Positions 1-7,660 are shown, counted from the stretch's first letter. The stretch is 19,990 nucleotides of DNA from Hyphomicrobiales bacterium (GCA_013002595.1 JABDJG010000295.1:1-19990); one strand, 5' to 3'. Program-made: numbers and translations. The notes: a model not told the origin generated them from the letters alone.

Positions 1-27
1 CGATGGGCCGATTTGGTCCACCGAAGG

Positions 28-123
28 CCGGGTTTTCGCGCCCGCTGGACGTCGTTACAGTCCACTTGTGGTCGGCCAGACCACGGCGTGGACTGTGCCT
101 AGCCAGCAAACGCGAAAACCCGG
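28..123. repeat. Long nested inverted repeat (extended hairpin), no gene assigned
   Basis: A near-symmetrical structure read directly from the bases. The outer arms CCGGGTTTTCGCG (28-40) and CGCGAAAACCCGG (111-123) are perfect complements. Inside them GCTGG (44-48) pairs with CCAGC (103-107), ACAGTCCAC (57-65) with GTGGACTGT (88-96), and GTGGTC (68-73) with GACCAC (79-84) around a 5-base loop. That makes 33 possible base pairs with small internal loops. There is no T-tract on either side, so it is not a classical terminator. It could be a structured RNA, a REP-like or miniature mobile repeat, or a cruciform-forming site. The strand is unknown. Confidence 0.75.
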
Positions 124-141
124 TCAAATTATTCAATATAA

Positions 142-172
142 CCTCATCGTGCTCTATGAGGCACTGGTGTGC
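142..172. other. Two short adjacent hairpins
   Basis: CCTCAT (142-147) pairs with ATGAGG (156-161) around an 8-base loop. GCAC (161-164) pairs with GTGC (169-172) around TGGT. They follow the large inverted repeat at 28-123 and may belong to the same structured element. Short stems like these can arise by chance, so this is only a note on what the gene-free left end holds. Confidence 0.3.
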
Positions 173-231
173 CATGCGTTACCGGAGAACGCCCGTCGAG
201 TCTCCTACAATCGTCAAAATGGTTCACGATG

Positions 232-261
232 AAAAAAGGGGAGCAGTTGCTGGCTCCCCTT
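232..261 (-). terminator. Rho-independent terminator of the cyclase gene
   Basis: Read on the minus strand, AAGGGGAGC (253-261) and GCTCCCCTT (236-244) form a perfect 9-bp stem with an 8-base loop (245-252), and the transcript then enters a run of T (232-237). It lies about 20 bases past the stop codon of the cyclase gene, in the right orientation to end that transcript and probably the whole minus-strand unit. Confidence 0.9.
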
Positions 262-282
262 CAATCAAGTTCTGTTGATCAC

Positions 283-1245
283 CTACCACATGGCAACCGG
301 ATTGATGATCATCTGCACCGCGCCCTGCAATCGTGCCTGGCCGAGAACAAACATGAACTCGTGCACGCCTTCTTTCGCAAGACGGCCGGTGTTCATGGTT
401 TCAAGGATGTAGATGCCGTTCTTTTTCAGAAGCGTCACATGACCATAAAATACCTTGTCACCCTTGACCGGCGGCACCGCTTCAACGCCCCAAGTATCGG
501 CCCCGACAGCCATCACGTTGAGTGATGCCAGATACTCGGCCGCTTCGTTGGTGAGGCCCGGTTCTGCGGACACCCAGGCCTTGGGATCACTCTCCAGCTT
601 GCCGTCAGTCCAGCCGGTATGGAACAGCACGACATCCCCTTGACGCAACTCAACGCCTTGCGCGCTGGCCGCCGCTTTGATGTCGGCTGATGAGATGCCT
701 TGCCCGGCATCCATTACCGCGACACCATTGTGTTTGGCCATGTCGATCATGACACCGCGCCCGACCAGTGGTGGAATGGTATGAATGCCGAGTTTCTTGA
801 GGCCGGTAAGAGCGGCAAACTCCTTGCCCTCATTGCAGTTGTAATACATGCCCTCTTCGCCAAGGTGGCCTAGGCCGTCGATTTGCGGGCCAGTGCCCCA
901 CCACAGCTGTGTGACGTCATCGTTGTAGACAATCGGCCAACCGAAATCGGTCTCCAATGACCGGCCGTATTGCTGGTTCGGCTGAACCACCTGCATCATC
1001 ATCTTGCGCGGCGGAAACGCCGGCATGTTGGGGTCGACGACGATTCCGAGCGGATGGGTTTCGCCTTTCTTGATCAGCTTGGCGGCCATCATCACCTGAT
1101 CCGGCTTCACATAGTTGGCGGCGCCGATCTGATCGTCCTTGCCCCATTTCGACGGCGTACATTCAGCTGCCAAAGCCGCGCTGGCCGACAGGGCAAAACC
1201 GCCTGCCAGCAGCATTTTGATTGTCGATTTAAACAAGCGTTTCAT
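283..1245 (-). CDS. Exported cyclase-family (kynurenine formamidase-like) metal hydrolase
   Basis: A 320-residue protein of the cyclase family, which includes kynurenine formamidase and isatin hydrolase. These are metal-dependent enzymes that hydrolyse amide or cyclic amide/ester bonds. The start is set at 1245 rather than the longer frame from 1299 because GGAGGAAATC lies directly before this ATG and the protein then begins with a signal peptide (basic MKRLFK, hydrophobic core, ALA-A near residue 26). This points to a periplasmic enzyme. The metal-site region is GTGPQIDGLGHLG at 117-129, with D123 and H127 as likely ligands. The family's usual His after GT is Gly here, as in the longer cyclase subfamily. 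The conserved FHTGW and GADTWGVE stretches are further on. It lies 161 bases after a small-protein gene and ends at a strong terminator. The family is clear; the substrate is not. Confidence 0.87.
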   Translation of the reverse strand: MKRLFKSTIKMLLAGGFALSASAALAAECTPSKWGKDDQIGAANYVKPDQVMMAAKLIKKGETHPLGIVVDPNMPAFPPRKMMMQVVQPNQQYGRSLETDFGWPIVYNDDVTQLWWGTGPQIDGLGHLGEEGMYYNCNEGKEFAALTGLKKLGIHTIPPLVGRGVMIDMAKHNGVAVMDAGQGISSADIKAAASAQGVELRQGDVVLFHTGWTDGKLESDPKAWVSAEPGLTNEAAEYLASLNVMAVGADTWGVEAVPPVKGDKVFYGHVTLLKKNGIYILETMNTGRLAKEGVHEFMFVLGQARLQGAVQMIINPVAMW

Positions 1246-1406
1246 GATTTCCTCCACGTATAATTGTTGGGCTGCCGCACCACAGTCTGCTGTGCGCATG
1301 GTTTATTGTAGAAGGTTCAGCGTCGCCCGGCTTGCCTTCGAGAGCCACTTTAACCCAGCTGAAAACCGGCCGCACCGATCAATCTGAATGACGGAATTAT
1401 TTCCGC

Positions 1407-1787
1407 TCACATTCGTGTATCGAAGGCCGCCATCTCTTCGAACACGCCGGTGTTGTAGGCTGATCTTGGAAACACGAACCGGCGCGGTCGACCGGCATCC
1501 GTCAACACCGCACAATCATTTGGCCGAAATGTTACCGCATAGAAGCTTCTCGCATCCATGCCGTGCCGCCAGTAGAGCAGCGCTTGGCCATCATCTTGTT
1601 CGGTAATCCTGAATTCCGGCTTCTCGATGCCCTGCAATTCGGCAATATCTGAGATCTGACGGGCAACAGACGTTCTGTTTGCGCAATAATCATCGGCGCT
1701 GACAGGTGTCAGCGCGCCTGGCAGGGCCAGCAAAGCACAAACGACCACGGATCGAATCGGCCACATCATGCCCGCTATCGATAGCAT
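1407..1787 (-). CDS. Small secreted protein of unknown function
   Basis: I do not recognise this 126-residue protein. It begins with a hydrophobic signal peptide (about residues 9-31, likely cleavage after PVSA), so the mature part of about 95 residues should be periplasmic. The mature part has two cysteines (C35 and C92) that could form a disulfide. The start is uncertain: ATG at 1787, 1769 or 1766 all keep the signal peptide, and none has a good ribosome binding site. It sits 21 bases after the 115-residue gene on the same strand, which suggests co-transcription with the TRAP transporter genes. The signal peptide and tight spacing argue for a real gene. Confidence 0.6.
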   Translation of the reverse strand: MLSIAGMMWPIRSVVVCALLALPGALTPVSADDYCANRTSVARQISDIAELQGIEKPEFRITEQDDGQALLYWRHGMDARSFYAVTFRPNDCAVLTDAGRPRRFVFPRSAYNTGVFEEMAAFDTRM

Positions 1788-1808
1788 AATTTGAGCCGCA
1801 ATTCGACG

Positions 1809-2156
1809 TCACGATGTTGCACGGCATCGCGTCCACAGGTCGTGCGGCGGCGGCTCTTTCTGCAGCGCGGATACGATACTTACGCGGACAGCGTTCGCCC
1901 CTTTGGGCTCCACCCAGATTTTCGGCCCGTTGCGCCCATCCGCGCGCGGTTCGATGAATGACAGAGCATTTTTGGAGTAAACAGCAATTGCCGGTAGCCC
2001 GTTTGCGGCAACCACGTGGGTTCCTCTAAGTCTGATGGTCTGCCCATAGCCAGAACACCACTGCCCATCAAGAGCGCCAACTTCCAGAACCCAAAGCGCT
2101 CCAGCGAGCAACGGCAGTATGGTGGTGGTTGCAAGATAAACCGGCGGTATCGCCAT
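1809..2156 (-). CDS. Small membrane-anchored or secreted protein of unknown function, downstream of TRAP permease
   Basis: A 115-residue protein I cannot assign. Residues 4-29 form one hydrophobic segment (signal or anchor), followed by a small polar domain starting DGQWCSGYGQTIRL and ending HDLWTRCRATS. C34 and C111 flank this domain and may be bridged, which suggests a periplasmic fold. I chose ATG at 2156, which has AGGA eight bases upstream. A longer frame begins with TTG at 2177 and overlaps the permease stop codon, but it has no ribosome binding site. The gap to the permease stop is 17 bases, so translation is probably coupled. It may be an accessory subunit of the transporter or simply a passenger in the operon. 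The latter is not excluded by anything in the sequence. Confidence 0.6.
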   Translation of the reverse strand: MAIPPVYLATTTILPLLAGALWVLEVGALDGQWCSGYGQTIRLRGTHVVAANGLPAIAVYSKNALSFIEPRADGRNGPKIWVEPKGANAVRVSIVSALQKEPPPHDLWTRCRATS

Positions 2157-2173
2157 GTTGTAGATCCTGTCGC

Positions 2174-3928
2174 TCAACTGATGAACACGACCGCCAGCCC
2201 GATGACGATCATCGCTACACGCAATCCCATCGACTTGTTGCTGATGATACCATAGGAAAGGGCCGACAGCCCCAGCGCCAGCTTTGCAAATGTCAGCAAT
2301 GCGACGACCGGTGTCTCGCCAAGTGCAATCACTGCCGGGTTGGCAATCATGCCGAGCGGGATGACGTAGAGTCCGACGCCGAGCGCCATCGCGCTGCCGG
2401 CCACCTTTAGCCAGTTTTCGCCAACCATACCGGCGGCAATGAAGACGGCGCCACAGACCGGCGGCGTGATGGTCGAGAGCAGTGCGAACCAGAAGACGAA
2501 CAGATGGGCAATAAGGGGTTCAAGTCCAAGCTTGGCAAGCGCCGGCCCGGCGACGGAAATGCAGATGACATAGGCTGCCGTGGTCGGAATTTCCATGCCA
2601 AGCAACAGGCAAGCCAAGGCCGTGAGCAACAGCGCCGGCCACAACTGATTGCCGCCTGCTGACAGGATTAGCGATGTGATCTTCACGCCAAGCCCGGTCT
2701 GACCGAGCACCGAGATGATCAGACCCGCGCACAAGATGATCGAGGCGATGACCGCGATCTGCTGGCCGGCAGCCAGCGCCACCTTTTCAATACGCGCGAT
2801 CGTTCGGGGGAGACTGAGGGTAAAGCGGTTGTCGAACAACAGCAGGATCAACCCGGCGACAATCGCGCTGGCCGCTGCATATTGCGGTGTAAAGCCACCA
2901 ACAAACATCCGCTCCAGCAACACCGCAAACGGCACTGCAAAAAAGGCTGCGGTCACCAATACGGTGCGGGTTGCTGGTTGTTGGTCAGGGGCCAGTGGCT
3001 TGAGTTCATAGCGCCCGGCATAGGCGTTAATCCCCATCCACACCGTCAGGAAATATAGAATTGCCGGCAGCACGGCAGCGGCCATGATTTGTGTGTAGGG
3101 AACCCCGGTCAATTCGACCATGACGAACGCGCCGGCCCCCATCAGCGGCGGCATGATCTGTCCGCCCGATGAGGCCACCGCCTCGACTGCGCCGGCGAGC
3201 GTGCCGGGGTAACCGAGGCGCTTCATTGCCGGCAGCGTCACCGCGCCGGTGGAGGCGACATTGGCCGACGCCGACCCGGAAATCGAACCGAACAGGGCGG
3301 ACGACAATAACGAGACCTTCGCAGCCCCACCTTTCAGCCGTCCCGCAGCGGCCATCGCCAGGTTCATGAAGCCTTGCCCGGCCTCACCCGCATTCAGCAC
3401 CGCACCCATGATGACGAAGACGGCAACGATGTTGACTGAAACCCCGGTCAAGCTGCCCCAAAGGCCACCCTCGGCGACGACCATTGTGCCAAGGAAGCTC
3501 TCAACCGGCAGACCGGGATGGCCAAACTCGCCAGGCAGCAGATTTCCGAACAGCCCGTAGGCCAGCGCCAGCGAGGCAATCAGCGGCAGTGGCCAACCTA
3601 TTGCCCGCCGCGCCATCTCCAGAACAATGACGATGAGGGCAATGGCAAGCCATAACTGGCCGGCCCCTTCCAGAGACCCGTATTGATCCGATAAGGCAGT
3701 TTCGTTCCTGGCGATGTAGAGGCACGACACGATCCCGACCACCGTGAAGATCGCACCAGTCACTCGGCTTGTCCGCGTCTTGGCCAGGAAGATGAACACC
3801 CACGGCAAGGCAAGCGCCATGTGCAATGGCCGGCTGATCAGGTTGGGCACGAGCCCCGAAAAGATCAGCCAGATATGAAACGCCACCGAGGCCGCGCCAA
3901 GCCCGGCCCAGATCAACCGAGCTGGCAC
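2174..3928 (-). CDS. TRAP transporter permease, fused small and large membrane subunits (TAXI type)
   Basis: A 584-residue, strongly hydrophobic protein of the fused TRAP permease family. The N-terminal part (about residues 1-110) has four membrane segments equivalent to the small DctQ-type subunit. The rest is the DctM-type domain, with the glycine-rich core GSISGSASANVASTGAV at 214-230 and SSGGQIMPPLMGAGAF further on, both typical of this family. TRAP permeases couple solute uptake to a sodium gradient and take the solute from a periplasmic binding protein. The gene starts at GTG 3928, only 8 bases after the TAXI binding protein stop, with no obvious ribosome binding site, so it is probably translated by coupling. 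The pairing of a fused permease with a TAXI protein is the known arrangement for this class. Transported substrates are often dicarboxylates, amino acids or aromatic acids and cannot be told from sequence. Confidence 0.95.
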   Translation of the reverse strand: MPARLIWAGLGAASVAFHIWLIFSGLVPNLISRPLHMALALPWVFIFLAKTRTSRVTGAIFTVVGIVSCLYIARNETALSDQYGSLEGAGQLWLAIALIVIVLEMARRAIGWPLPLIASLALAYGLFGNLLPGEFGHPGLPVESFLGTMVVAEGGLWGSLTGVSVNIVAVFVIMGAVLNAGEAGQGFMNLAMAAAGRLKGGAAKVSLLSSALFGSISGSASANVASTGAVTLPAMKRLGYPGTLAGAVEAVASSGGQIMPPLMGAGAFVMVELTGVPYTQIMAAAVLPAILYFLTVWMGINAYAGRYELKPLAPDQQPATRTVLVTAAFFAVPFAVLLERMFVGGFTPQYAAASAIVAGLILLLFDNRFTLSLPRTIARIEKVALAAGQQIAVIASIILCAGLIISVLGQTGLGVKITSLILSAGGNQLWPALLLTALACLLLGMEIPTTAAYVICISVAGPALAKLGLEPLIAHLFVFWFALLSTITPPVCGAVFIAAGMVGENWLKVAGSAMALGVGLYVIPLGMIANPAVIALGETPVVALLTFAKLALGLSALSYGIISNKSMGLRVAMIVIGLAVVFIS

Positions 3929-3936
3929 GGTGCTGA

Positions 3937-4896
3937 CTAGCGCAAGCCGTCCGGCACCGTAATGCCGGCTTCATCGTAGTATTTGACAGCGCCGGGGTGC
4001 AGCTTACCGTAGACATTGGCCAGCATATCGCCAGAGACGCCGTTCCACCAGGGGGCTTGTTTGCCAAGGTCTGATTTTTGCGACCAGTAGGTTTTGGTCA
4101 ACGCATAGGCCGTTGCGTCGTCCATACTCGTCGTCGTATGGGCAACCACCGGCAACGACGTCGTCACGACATCGCTGTCGACACCGGCATAGGTGCCGGC
4201 CGGAATAACCAGACGGGTCCGCTTGGTCATTTTGATTTGATCATCGGTGAGCGACAAAACAGTGACCCCGGTACTGGCTGCCGCTTCGATCACGTTCGGT
4301 GCCGGAAAGGATCCGGCCGTCACAAAACCATCGATCTGCTTGTTCTTAAGGGCGGCCACTGCGGCATTGAGTTCAACGTTTGCCAGGCCCACTTTGCCAT
4401 CAAGGCCGAATAGCTTGAGGTACTTTGCGCCCTCTCTTGCTCCAAACGAGCCCTTGCCGATCAAGATTTGTTTGCCCTCCAGGTCAGCAAACGACTTCAC
4501 TCCACTGTCGGCCCGCATGACGAAATGCATGGTCAGGGACGGTATCGGAAACAGCGCACGGATTTCGTTGAACTTGGGGTCGGTCTTGTCCTTAAACATC
4601 GCCTTGCCCTTTTGGGCCAGCTTGACCAGAACCGGCGGCGTCGTGAAGACGTAGTTGCCGTCGCGCTTGGCGGCTTCCTTTACGTTCTGCACCGAGCCCT
4701 GGCTTTCCTCGACCGTCACGATGATCTCGCCGCCAGAGCCCTTTTTTATGGCCTCGGCGATCTGTACCGACATCTGGTAATAGGAAGAAGTCGTCTTGGC
4801 CGACTTGAATGTCACCCGCGTCTCGGCCATCGCACCGGTGATCGTTGCAGCACCGATTGCGGCAGCAGTGCACAGTCCAGCGATCGTCAGTCTCAT
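3937..4896 (-). CDS. TAXI family TRAP transporter solute-binding protein
   Basis: A 319-residue periplasmic binding protein of the TAXI (TRAP-associated extracytoplasmic immunogenic) family. The start at 4896 is chosen over the longer frame from 5001 because GGGAGGAT precedes it and a clean signal peptide follows (MRLTIAGLCTAAAIGAATIT, cleavage after AMA at about residue 24). The mature protein opens with TFKSAKTTSSYYQMSVQIAE, a TAXI-like N-terminal lobe, then QGSVQNVKEA and a central DLEGKQILIGKGSFG hinge region. The final part, HPGAVKYYDEAG, matches the usual TAXI C-terminus. It should capture the solute in the periplasm and hand it to the fused permease, whose gene follows 8 bases on. The aminotransferase gene lies 40 bases upstream. 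Confidence 0.95.
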   Translation of the reverse strand: MRLTIAGLCTAAAIGAATITGAMAETRVTFKSAKTTSSYYQMSVQIAEAIKKGSGGEIIVTVEESQGSVQNVKEAAKRDGNYVFTTPPVLVKLAQKGKAMFKDKTDPKFNEIRALFPIPSLTMHFVMRADSGVKSFADLEGKQILIGKGSFGAREGAKYLKLFGLDGKVGLANVELNAAVAALKNKQIDGFVTAGSFPAPNVIEAAASTGVTVLSLTDDQIKMTKRTRLVIPAGTYAGVDSDVVTTSLPVVAHTTTSMDDATAYALTKTYWSQKSDLGKQAPWWNGVSGDMLANVYGKLHPGAVKYYDEAGITVPDGLR

Positions 4897-4926
4897 GAAT
4901 AATCCTCCCGAAGATTGTATATTTGA

Positions 4927-4939
4927 TAAGCCTGGCTTA
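4927..4939. promoter_or_regulatory. Small palindrome between aminotransferase and TAXI genes
   Basis: TAAGCC-T-GGCTTA is a perfect 6-bp inverted repeat with a one-base centre. It includes the stop codon of the aminotransferase gene and lies 30 bases upstream of the TAXI start. It could be a weak mRNA hairpin that sets different expression for the binding protein, or chance. Confidence 0.25.
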
Positions 4940-6187
4940 GCGTGAAGCGCCCGGACCCGCAACATTTGAAAACAGTTTCCCAAGCCGTGAAATGCCTTCA
5001 TCGATCATTTTCGGATCGGCCAGCGAGAAGCTCAATCGGGCGGTATTTGCGCCGCTGCCGTCGGCAAAGAATGCACCGCCCGGCACGAATGCAACACGCG
5101 CCTCGGCGATGCTACGGGCAAGCAGCTGCTTTGCATCCCAGCCCTCAGGCAGGGTCAGCCATACGAACATGCCGCCTTCCGGCCTGTGCCAGGTAACCCC
5201 ACCCGGCATGTAGGCCTCAAGCGCTGCCAGCATGGCATCGCGCCGTTCTTGATACGCAGCGCGGATCCGTCCCAGCTGGTCGTCAAAAATGTCTTTGGCC
5301 ACCTCATGCATGACGACCTGATTGAGGGATGCACTGTGCAGGTCGGATGCCTGTTTGATCAAAACCAGCTTCTCGATCAGCGGCCTGGCCGCACAAACCC
5401 ATCCGACCCTGAGGCCCGGTACCATCGTCTTGGAAAAGGTGCCGCAAAATATCGTGCGGGCCGCCTCGATGCTGCCGCTCCTGGCAACATCCATCGCAAG
5501 CAGCGAGGGAACCGGTTCTCCGTCATAACGCAGTGCCGTGTAGGCGCCGTCCTCGATGACCGGGATGTCCAGCTCATGGCCGGTATCCAGCAGCAATTGG
5601 CGTTCGGCCGACGTCATGGTCACACCGGTCGGATTGGAAAAATCCGGTACCGCATAGGCAAACTTGACTGCGCCGCCCTTGGTCTCGGCGCGGTCACGAT
5701 ACCCGGCCGGGCTGTTGGCTGCAGGTTGCAGCTCGAGTGCATCGAAATGGGGCTCATAGGCGCTGAACGCCTGCAACGCGCCAAGGTAGGTCGGTGCCAT
5801 CACCAGAGCAGTGTCTCGGGGTGACAGGAACAGCCGGCCAAGAAAATCAAGCGCCTGCTGCGACCCGTTCGTGATCAAGATGTTGCCGGCCTCACATGGA
5901 GCCCCAAGCTCTGTCATATAACCGGCGATCCATTCGCGTAGCGGTGCATAACCCTCGCTTGGTGAATACTGAAACGCCTGTTCGCGGGCACCGGCATCAC
6001 CTGTCGCCGAAGCGAATGCCTTGGCCAAGGCATCGCCGGGAAACAACGCCGGGTCGGGAATCCCGCCGGCAAACGAAATGATATCGGGCTCGGCCAGAAG
6101 CTTGAGAAGCTCGCGGATTTCCGAGGCCTGCATGCGTTCAGCCCGGCTGGCAAAGCAGGCCTCAAAGTCAAAGGCATTCGCGGTCAT
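4937..6187 (-). CDS. PLP-dependent class I/II aminotransferase (2-aminoadipate/kynurenine aminotransferase-like)
   Basis: A 416-residue fold-type I aminotransferase. The pyridoxal-phosphate lysine is K253 in GTFSKTMVPGLRVGW. Other markers are SNPTG at 184-188, EDGAY at 212-216 (D213 and Y216 contact the cofactor in this fold) and SFAGGIPDP at 38-46. That last motif, together with QYSPSEGY, is typical of the LysN/AadAT group that includes 2-aminoadipate, valine-pyruvate and kynurenine aminotransferases, and of the catalytic half of MocR regulators. There is no N-terminal DNA-binding domain, so it is an enzyme, not a regulator. The ATG at 6187 has AGGGG 12 bases upstream. It appears to be the first gene of the unit with the TAXI-TRAP transporter, which suggests it acts on the imported compound. 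The amino donor and acceptor are unknown. Confidence 0.9.
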   Translation of the reverse strand: MTANAFDFEACFASRAERMQASEIRELLKLLAEPDIISFAGGIPDPALFPGDALAKAFASATGDAGAREQAFQYSPSEGYAPLREWIAGYMTELGAPCEAGNILITNGSQQALDFLGRLFLSPRDTALVMAPTYLGALQAFSAYEPHFDALELQPAANSPAGYRDRAETKGGAVKFAYAVPDFSNPTGVTMTSAERQLLLDTGHELDIPVIEDGAYTALRYDGEPVPSLLAMDVARSGSIEAARTIFCGTFSKTMVPGLRVGWVCAARPLIEKLVLIKQASDLHSASLNQVVMHEVAKDIFDDQLGRIRAAYQERRDAMLAALEAYMPGGVTWHRPEGGMFVWLTLPEGWDAKQLLARSIAEARVAFVPGGAFFADGSGANTARLSFSLADPKMIDEGISRLGKLFSNVAGPGASR

Positions 6188-6228
6188 GGCGTGTCCGATC
6201 CCCTGATGATGTTCATTATGGCGATCGG

Positions 6229-6257
6229 ATTGAAGCAGAGTCTGTAAATTAGGTCAA
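6229..6257 (-). promoter_or_regulatory. Candidate sigma-70 promoter of the aminotransferase-TRAP operon
   Basis: On the minus strand TTGACC (complement of 6252-6257) is separated by 17 bases from TTCAAT (complement of 6229-6234). This matches the -35 box in 5 of 6 positions and the -10 box in 4 of 6. It lies 42 bases upstream of the aminotransferase ATG. The -35 box is embedded in the inverted repeat at 6246-6274. Confidence 0.5.
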
Positions 6258-6274
6258 TAATACTGACCTAATTT
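6246..6274. promoter_or_regulatory. Candidate repressor operator, 11-bp inverted repeat
   Basis: AAATTAGGTCA (6246-6256) and TGACCTAATTT (6264-6274) are perfect inverted repeats with a 7-base spacer, in the 113-base gap between the cfa stop and the aminotransferase start. The size and symmetry fit a dimeric repressor of the GntR, TetR or MarR type. Because it covers the candidate -35 box, binding would block transcription of the aminotransferase-TRAP unit. No regulator gene is in the window. Confidence 0.6.
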
Positions 6275-6300
6275 TGAATTGCCTGGCCGGCTGCCCGTGA

Positions 6301-7557
6301 TCACAGCTCAACTTTGTCGACCGTCATCCGCTCGTCTTCCAATTGCATCAGCCTGGATTTTTCCGTCGCCAGGTAGTCGCGCGTGAACGGCACGACATCT
6401 TGATGCTTGGCGAGCTGAAACTGAAAGATCATCAGCCGGTCATGCGCAAAGGCACTTTCAGACGTTGCCAGATACATCTCCCACATGCGGCAGAACTCTT
6501 CATCGTAAAGCTCTGCCGCCTCATCCCAGTGCGTCATGAAGCGTTCGCGCCATTCGCGGCAGGTGCGGGCATAGTGCATCGGCAGAATTTCCAGATCCTT
6601 GATCAGAAACCCGGCCTTTTCGATTGCGGTGGCGATTTCGGACACTGCCGGCACGTGGCCACCGGGAAAGATGTACTTTTCGTTGAACGGTGTCTGCGTC
6701 AATGCCGGTTTGGGCCGACCAATCGCGTGCACCACCATTACGCCATGCTTGTCGAGCAGGCCGTAGGCTTTTTCGAACATCACATCAAAGTTCTGCCGTC
6801 CGACATGTTCAAGCATGCTGATGGAAATGATCCTGTCAAACGTGCCCGTGACATCACGGTAATTCTGCAAACGGAAATCCGTCAGGTCTTCGAGCTTCCG
6901 GGTTTTAGCACGAGTTTGTGCGATCTGGACCTGTTGCTCGCTCAATGTAACGGCGGTGACATGAACCCCGGTCAATTCGGCGATATAAAGCGCCAGGCCG
7001 CCCCAGCCGCAGCCCATTTCGAGCACCTTGTTGCCGGGCTTCACCAGAAGCTTGGCGGTCACATGGCGCTTCTTGGCAAGCTGGGCTTCTTCCAGCGTCA
7101 TGTCCTCGCGTTCGTAATAGGCGCATGTGTACTGCCAGTCCTCATCGAGGAACATCTGATACAACTTTGCATCGAGGTCGTAATGATGCGCCACCATCCG
7201 TTTTTCGGCCTCGGCCCGCCACAGGTTCTTGATCCGGTCCGAGACAAAGTTAAAAGCTGTAATCGCCTTGATGTAGCCTGGCAGGTAGCGCCGGAAGCCG
7301 TTGCGTTTCATCAGTACGACAAAATCGTACAAGGTTCCCTGATCGATGGCGAAAGTGCCGTCCATATAAAGCTCGCCAAATCGCAGTACCGGGTTCAGCA
7401 CGAAGCCGCGCTCGGCCCGTTTGTCCTTATAACGCACCTTTACGGTTTCGCCTGTGCCGTCGCCGTAGACCTCGGTCTGCCCCGATGCGTAAGTGACTTC
7501 CAGTGATCCCTTGGTCACCGTGCGGGCATAGAACTTGGCAAGAAGACGGTCGTACAT
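6301..7557 (-). CDS. cfa: Cyclopropane-fatty-acyl-phospholipid synthase
   Basis: A 418-residue enzyme that adds a methylene group from S-adenosylmethionine across double bonds of unsaturated fatty acyl chains in membrane phospholipids. The SAM-binding motif VLEMGCGWGG is at 178-187. Residues matching the known active site of E. coli CFA synthase are present: C145 in YTCAYY, E250 in MLEHVG, H277 in VVHAIG and Y329 in HYARTCREW. The length is close to that family's usual 380-420. The product normally protects membranes in stationary phase, acid or other stress. The gene is divergent from the sulfotransferase-like gene; its ATG at 7557 has only a weak ribosome binding site. It ends 113 bases before the aminotransferase start and is probably a separate transcription unit, because a promoter and operator lie in that gap. 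Confidence 0.95.
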   Translation of the reverse strand: MYDRLLAKFYARTVTKGSLEVTYASGQTEVYGDGTGETVKVRYKDKRAERGFVLNPVLRFGELYMDGTFAIDQGTLYDFVVLMKRNGFRRYLPGYIKAITAFNFVSDRIKNLWRAEAEKRMVAHHYDLDAKLYQMFLDEDWQYTCAYYEREDMTLEEAQLAKKRHVTAKLLVKPGNKVLEMGCGWGGLALYIAELTGVHVTAVTLSEQQVQIAQTRAKTRKLEDLTDFRLQNYRDVTGTFDRIISISMLEHVGRQNFDVMFEKAYGLLDKHGVMVVHAIGRPKPALTQTPFNEKYIFPGGHVPAVSEIATAIEKAGFLIKDLEILPMHYARTCREWRERFMTHWDEAAELYDEEFCRMWEMYLATSESAFAHDRLMIFQFQLAKHQDVVPFTRDYLATEKSRLMQLEDERMTVDKVEL

Positions 7558-7618
7558 GGATAAAAACTTTCAGGTCTGCCGTTCGCTCGAGCAGCATGTT
7601 TTGTCAGACGATGGCGTG

Positions 7619-7646
7619 ATTGTCGATGCTGATCTTGCGGGGTCAA
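7619..7646 (-). promoter_or_regulatory. Candidate cfa promoter
   Basis: On the minus strand TTGACC (complement of 7641-7646), a 16-base spacer, then GACAAT (complement of 7619-7624). It gives a leader of roughly 55 bases before the cfa ATG. Recognised by consensus match only. Confidence 0.4.
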
Positions 7647-7660
7647 CATTCGTTGTGGTT

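Noticed and set aside
3..525. Two short plus-strand frames (3-278 and 169-525) at the left end
   Set aside because: One crosses the large inverted repeat and the other runs through the terminator and antisense to the cyclase gene; neither shows a ribosome binding site or a domain.
1391..1412. Resemblance to the E. coli lac operator (shared TCCGCTCACA core)
   Set aside because: The symmetry of the lac operator is not kept, the bases overlap the end of the 126-residue gene, and no LacI-family gene is nearby. It is most likely chance.
6343..7506. A 387-codon plus-strand frame opposite cfa, and similar long frames opposite malonyl-CoA decarboxylase (15460-16452, minus) and aox (8371-9159, plus)
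   Set aside because: Each is antisense to a gene identified by catalytic motifs, and their translations show no recognisable domain.
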